Shown here in pieces: positions 33,175-36,296 of a stretch of 36,296 nucleotides of DNA. The position numbers were made by a program, and so were the translations under genes. The notes beneath the pieces were generated by a model that was given only the letters and a program-made list of their open reading frames with translations, made no database searches and had not been told where the DNA came from. Source of the stretch: Helicobacter cetorum (GTDB lineage Bacteria; Campylobacterota; Campylobacteria; Campylobacterales; Helicobacteraceae); contig NZ_FZMR01000018.1 of assembly GCF_900198405.1 (NCBI RefSeq), positions 1-36,296 on the forward strand, given 5' to 3'. The stretch's first letter is position 1, and the number at the start of each line of letters is the position of its first letter.

Positions 33175-34443
33175 TTATAGCTCTTTTAACAAGTCTTTTA
33201 AATGCTCTCTGTATTTTTTCTCATCATAATCTTTTTTACGCCCCACACCGTCTTTAATTGCCGCACTAGCTACCGCACTAGCGACTTCTACTAACGCTCT
33301 TTCATCAAAGGGCTTAGGGATAATATAATCTTTTGAAAAACTAAGCGTTTTAAGATTGTAGGCTTTCAACACTTTTTGGCTCACTTCTTGTTTGGCCAAG
33401 TTAGCAAGGGCTTGTGCGGCGGCTAATTTCATATTCTCTGTAATCTTAGTGGCATGCACATCTAAAGCCCCCCTAAAGATATAAGGAAACCCTAAAACAT
33501 TATTAATCTGATTAGGATAATCGCTCCTTCCTGTGCCAATAATCGCATCATCTCTCACTTCATTGATTTCTTCTGGTAGAATTTCTGGCGTAGGATTAGC
33601 TAAGGCAAAAATAATGGGGTCTTTTGCCATAGATTTAATCATCTCTTTACTAACTAGCCCAGCTAAAGAAAGCCCCAAAAACACATCAGCCCCTTTCAAG
33701 GCATCACTTAGTGTCCTATCTTTTGTTTCTACTTCAAATTCCTTTTTTTCTTTACTCAAATTGCTCCGTCCACAATACACCACTCCCTTAGAATCACACA
33801 ATACAATATGTTTAACCCCAAGTTTTCTATACATCTTAGAGCATGCAATAGCAGCCGCTCCTGCTCCACTCACTACCACTTTAATTTCATCAATCTTTTT
33901 ACCATTAATTTCTAAGGCATTTAATAGCCCCGCACTAGAAATCACCGCCGTGCCATGCTGGTCATCATGCATCACAGGGATTTGAACCTTTTCTTGGAGT
34001 TTTTGCTCTATATAAAAGCAATCAGGAGCTTTAATATCTTCTAAATTAATCCCCCCAAAGCTAGGGGCTAACGCCCTACAAATCTCTACAATTTCATCTC
34101 TATCTTTGGTATCAAGCTCCAAATCCACCACATCAATATTACTGAATTTCTTAAACAATAGCCCCTTGCCTTCCATAACAGGCTTAGCCGCACTCGCCCC
34201 AATATCACCTAGCCCTAAAACCGCCGTGCCGTTAGAAATCACGGCAATGGTATTTGCCTTATTAGTATAAGTATAAGCTAGCATTTCATCTTTAGCGATT
34301 TCTAAACATGGCTCAGCCACTCCCGGACTATAGGCTAAAGACAAGTCTTTAGCACTCTCACAAGCCTTAGTGATACTCATGCCAACCTTACCGCCGATAT
34401 GATACTCAAGCGCTTCTTTTTTAGTGTATTTTTTATTAATCAT
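33175..34443 (-). CDS. malic enzyme (oxaloacetate-decarboxylating malate dehydrogenase)
   Basis: Converts malate to pyruvate and CO2 with NAD or NADP. DLSLAYSPGVAEPCLEIA lies at about 32-49, the metal and substrate site IPVMHDDQHGTAVISSAG near 154-171, the dinucleotide turn VVSGAGAAAIACSKMYRKLG near 189-208, and FALANPTPEI near 283. The 422 residues match the short bacterial form without the C-terminal phosphotransacetylase-like domain of MaeB. Cofactor choice is not clear from sequence. It is monocistronic with its own promoter and AAGGAGT at 34449-34455. Confidence 0.92.
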   Translation of the reverse strand: MINKKYTKKEALEYHIGGKVGMSITKACESAKDLSLAYSPGVAEPCLEIAKDEMLAYTYTNKANTIAVISNGTAVLGLGDIGASAAKPVMEGKGLLFKKFSNIDVVDLELDTKDRDEIVEICRALAPSFGGINLEDIKAPDCFYIEQKLQEKVQIPVMHDDQHGTAVISSAGLLNALEINGKKIDEIKVVVSGAGAAAIACSKMYRKLGVKHIVLCDSKGVVYCGRSNLSKEKKEFEVETKDRTLSDALKGADVFLGLSLAGLVSKEMIKSMAKDPIIFALANPTPEILPEEINEVRDDAIIGTGRSDYPNQINNVLGFPYIFRGALDVHATKITENMKLAAAQALANLAKQEVSQKVLKAYNLKTLSFSKDYIIPKPFDERALVEVASAVASAAIKDGVGRKKDYDEKKYREHLKDLLKEL

Positions 34444-34479
34444 TTGATACTCCTTGGTCTTGTTGTATATTTTCTAAGG

Positions 34480-34485
34480 ATTATA
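34480..34485 (-). promoter_or_regulatory. -10 promoter box of the malic enzyme gene
   Basis: TATAAT on the minus strand, 37 bases before the ATG, giving a leader of about 30 bases that contains the ribosome binding site. Confidence 0.55.
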
Positions 34486-34759
34486 CAAATAAATTTTTAA
34501 GTTTAGAAAAATCAATAATAAGTGAGACATAAAAATTTCATTTTTTTAACAATGTGTTTAGCAAGTAAATATTTTAATCTCAAACACTCTTACAATAAAA
34601 AGAATTTTTAGGAAAATGAAATCTTAAATCTTTGAAGAAACCAAACGCTTGAAAGGGTAAAATGCCACCCTTAGCTAAACGACTGCCTTAAAAGTATCTG
34701 ATTATTTGTTTTATACAACTATCTAAAGATAGTCGTATAAAACGACCAAAACATGCCTT
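34486..34759. other. noncoding gap between the lipoprotein and malic enzyme genes
   Basis: The whole gap between stop and start codons is 316 bases (34444-34759). It contains the malic enzyme promoter, a 6-pair inverted repeat (AAGGGT 34653-34658 with ACCCTT 34667-34672) and the 36-base hairpin at 34708-34743. No gene is seen. Confidence 0.55.
34708..34743 (-). terminator. 36-base hairpin after the lipoprotein gene
   Basis: Arms GTTTTATAC and GTATAAAAC (9 pairs) and ACTATCT and AGATAGT (7 pairs) are separated by one A/C mismatch on plus. On the minus strand that mismatch becomes G-U, so the minus RNA forms an unbroken 17-pair stem. It starts 17 bases after the lipoprotein stop. No T run follows, so it may protect the 3' end or act as an atypical terminator. 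Confidence 0.5.
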
Positions 34760-35125
34760 TTAGTTTGCTGGAGTGCCCTCAACAAGAACGCAAGTTGTCC
34801 CTGCTGGCACTGCCATCCACCACAAAACAGGCACATGATCTACTACCATAGTCATATTTGCAAGCTTAGTAGCATCGGGCTTATAGTGTGCTAACGCTTT
34901 ATCTACAGCTTGTTGCTCAAGTGCTGAAAGCTTTGATTTGTCTTTCACATAATCCTCAAAATGCCAAGACCAATCTAGTTTACAAGCATTCGCTGAAACT
35001 TTATCGCCATTTTGCACTACAGGCTTAGCATCAGTATTGAATGGACCCAAATTAGCACTACACCCCACCAACAACGAAAACAAGGCTACAGCCCCTAATT
35101 TCAACAACAACTTACATGTCTTCAT
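34760..35125 (-). CDS. small predicted lipoprotein of unknown function
   Basis: A 121-residue protein with a clear lipoprotein signal: positive start MKTCKLLLK, hydrophobic core LGAVALFSLL and lipobox LVGC with the lipidated Cys at residue 22. The mature part is about 100 residues with two more cysteines (NACKLDWSWHFEDY and GTTCVLVEG) that could pair, and a conserved-looking DHVPVLWWMAVPAGTTC. I do not recognise a function. AAAGGAG precedes the ATG; a TATAAT lies at 35162-35167 on the minus strand, about 37 bases upstream. Highly expressed-looking signals plus the stable 3' hairpin suggest an abundant, monocistronic product. Confidence 0.78.
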   Translation of the reverse strand: MKTCKLLLKLGAVALFSLLVGCSANLGPFNTDAKPVVQNGDKVSANACKLDWSWHFEDYVKDKSKLSALEQQAVDKALAHYKPDATKLANMTMVVDHVPVLWWMAVPAGTTCVLVEGTPAN

Positions 35126-35161
35126 GACAAAACTCCTTTAAAGGAATAAAAAGTATTGGTT

Positions 35162-35167
35162 ATTATA
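35162..35167 (-). promoter_or_regulatory. -10 promoter box of the lipoprotein gene
   Basis: TATAAT on the minus strand (CACTATAATAACC), 37 bases before the ATG, with AAAGGAG between. Confidence 0.55.
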
Positions 35168-35262
35168 GTGGTTTTAAGCTAATTGTTGTATAGCCAAGCT
35201 AAAATATTATTTATAACAAAAATTTTATTACTATTTAGAACATTTAGAGCATAGTTAAGTTT

Positions 35263-36237
35263 TTATCTCTGCTTAAGCATATTGAGTTTTTCTTCTTGTA
35301 ATTTTCTTTGCATATAATTGTAAGCCATTTGAGAATAACGCCCTACTCCAACTTGTTTTGGCTTGAAATTTTCTAAATAAGAATGGTATTTTGTGTTATC
35401 AAAAGCTTTAAAAATGCCACTTATTTTTGTAGCCTTAAAAGTCTTAGGCAAAATTTCAGTAGCACAAAAAGCTAAATTGTGTAATTGAGAATAATTGACT
35501 AAAAATTCTTTTAAGCTTACTTCATCTGTCGTCTCTTTTATAGCTAGGCTTTTAATATCATCAAAACGCTTTAAGCATTCCTTTAATCCTAAGTTATGAG
35601 CCAAACTAATTTCTTTATTTTCATTGCATAAAGGGTTATTTGAAATGCTTTTAATGTTTTGCTTAAAGCTTCCTTTTGAAATAAAGGGCGAAGAGTTAAT
35701 CACTTTATAATTTCTTATTTGCCAAGTTTTATCCCCTTTAATACTCTTATTCAAACCACTAGAATAAATAATGCTATCTTGCTCGAATTCAAACGCCACC
35801 ATAAGCAAAAACGCATAAAAATGAAAGTTGCGACAAGCGTTATCAAATACCATATAATAACGCTCTTTGTGAGATTCTAGCTCTGTGTTGGCAATCCCTT
35901 CTATAAGCACATAATTAATAGGGGAATTTTTGAGCTTATTTCTTAAGCATTTGTCTCTTAATTCTTGCTCATCTATACTTAAACAATAATATTTTTGCAA
36001 AAAATCTCGCACTAAAGTTTCTTTTTGAATATCTTGGTATAAGAATTTGATTTTTTCAAAAAGCTCTTTGTTGGTTGTTTTTAGACTTGCTTGATTGTAT
36101 AAGGCATTTTGCAAGCTTTGTTGCTCTATCAAGTCAAAATGCGTATAAAAACACTCCTTAAACTCCCTAAATGCACTTATTATTCCTACCGCACTTGTTG
36201 AATGAAGTTCATTGCTGATTTGCCTGATTAATGCCAT
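35263..36237 (-). CDS. unidentified 324-residue protein
   Basis: No family recognised. The protein has no signal peptide or membrane segment. It is mixed helical, with a central aromatic block YYMVFDNACRNFHFYAF near residues 127-143, FEFEQDSIIYSSGLNKS, then TWQIRNYKVINSSPFISKG near 171-189, and a basic, Tyr-rich end (GVGRYSQMAYNYMQRKLQEE). Its ATG overlaps the stop of the preceding minus-strand gene by 8 bases (start 36237, stop 36228-36230), so it is the second gene of a coupled pair. That coupling and accessory-looking sequence suggest a partner of a restriction or mobile-element gene, but this is a guess. Confidence 0.6.
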   Translation of the reverse strand: MALIRQISNELHSTSAVGIISAFREFKECFYTHFDLIEQQSLQNALYNQASLKTTNKELFEKIKFLYQDIQKETLVRDFLQKYYCLSIDEQELRDKCLRNKLKNSPINYVLIEGIANTELESHKERYYMVFDNACRNFHFYAFLLMVAFEFEQDSIIYSSGLNKSIKGDKTWQIRNYKVINSSPFISKGSFKQNIKSISNNPLCNENKEISLAHNLGLKECLKRFDDIKSLAIKETTDEVSLKEFLVNYSQLHNLAFCATEILPKTFKATKISGIFKAFDNTKYHSYLENFKPKQVGVGRYSQMAYNYMQRKLQEEKLNMLKQR

Positions 36238-36296
36238 TGTTTTTCTCTTAATTGACTGATTGAGTTTTTTAAATCTAAGACTTGTTGCTCGTTAAT
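36228..36296 (-). CDS. 3' end of a gene that continues beyond the window
   Basis: The last 22 codons of an open frame run in from the window edge and end at TAA 36228-36230. The visible residues (VLDLKNSISQLREKQWH at the end) look like a charged C-terminal helix. The stop overlaps the ATG of the next gene, which supports real coding. Too little is visible to name it. Confidence 0.5.
   Translation of the reverse strand: MNEQQVLDLKNSISQLREKQWH

Noticed and set aside
1-36296. CRISPR arrays, tRNA or rRNA genes, insertion sequences
   Set aside because: No direct-repeat/spacer pattern, cloverleaf, rRNA-like stretch or transposase was seen by eye; a covariance-model search was not possible here.

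Overview
The window looks like chromosome of a gastric Helicobacter close to H. pylori (for example H. cetorum or H. acinonychis-like; the species is not provable from the window). The support is the low GC content, two tandem Hor-type outer membrane proteins ending in aromatic residues, the fabZ-lpxA-clpX-mreB-mreC and nadK-recN-rqcH runs, and an arginase next to an alanine dehydrogenase. Most genes are ordinary core genes packed into overlapping operons. No rRNA, tRNA, insertion sequence or CRISPR array was recognised.

Layout. 1-3800 (minus): a half-sized type I specificity gene with a frameshifted tail, NAD(P)HX repair enzyme nnr, a DnaQ-like exonuclease and rpe. 3871-6054 (plus): fbp, a 67-residue protein and a DUF354-like glycosyltransferase-fold protein, all overlapping. 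6164-10201 (minus): nadK-recN-rqcH-like and a 98-residue protein. 10475-12052 (plus): two hor-type outer membrane protein genes. 12100-19752 (minus): one long apparent operon fabZ-lpxA-clpX-mreB-mreC followed by two glycosyltransferase genes, the first overlapping mreC by 4 bases. 20051-20440 (minus): fliW. 20630-25172 (plus): bamD, lon, tyrA and an unidentified 135-residue gene. 25404-27695: rocF (minus) and ald (plus), divergent.

27706-32863 (minus) holds the most interesting locus: a compact three-gene DNA phosphorothioation (Dnd) system. Its genes are a rhodanese-DndC fusion, DndD, and a DndE-like domain fused to an FtsK/HerA-type motor, joined by 1-base TAATG overlaps. dndC carries an uninterrupted run of 14 C on its coding strand (G14 at 32690-32703) inside the rhodanese domain. 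This is the classic Helicobacter signature of a slipped-strand phase switch. The gene reads ON as given, and a one-base change either way stops it at once. An internal ATG with a good ribosome binding site lies just downstream, so the switch might toggle between a rhodanese-fused and a rhodanese-less DndC rather than plain ON/OFF. No dndA, dndB or dptFGH gene is in the window.

33175-36296 (minus): a malic enzyme without the PTA domain, a small lipoprotein followed by a long hairpin, an unidentified 324-residue protein, and the last 22 codons of a further gene that overlaps it.
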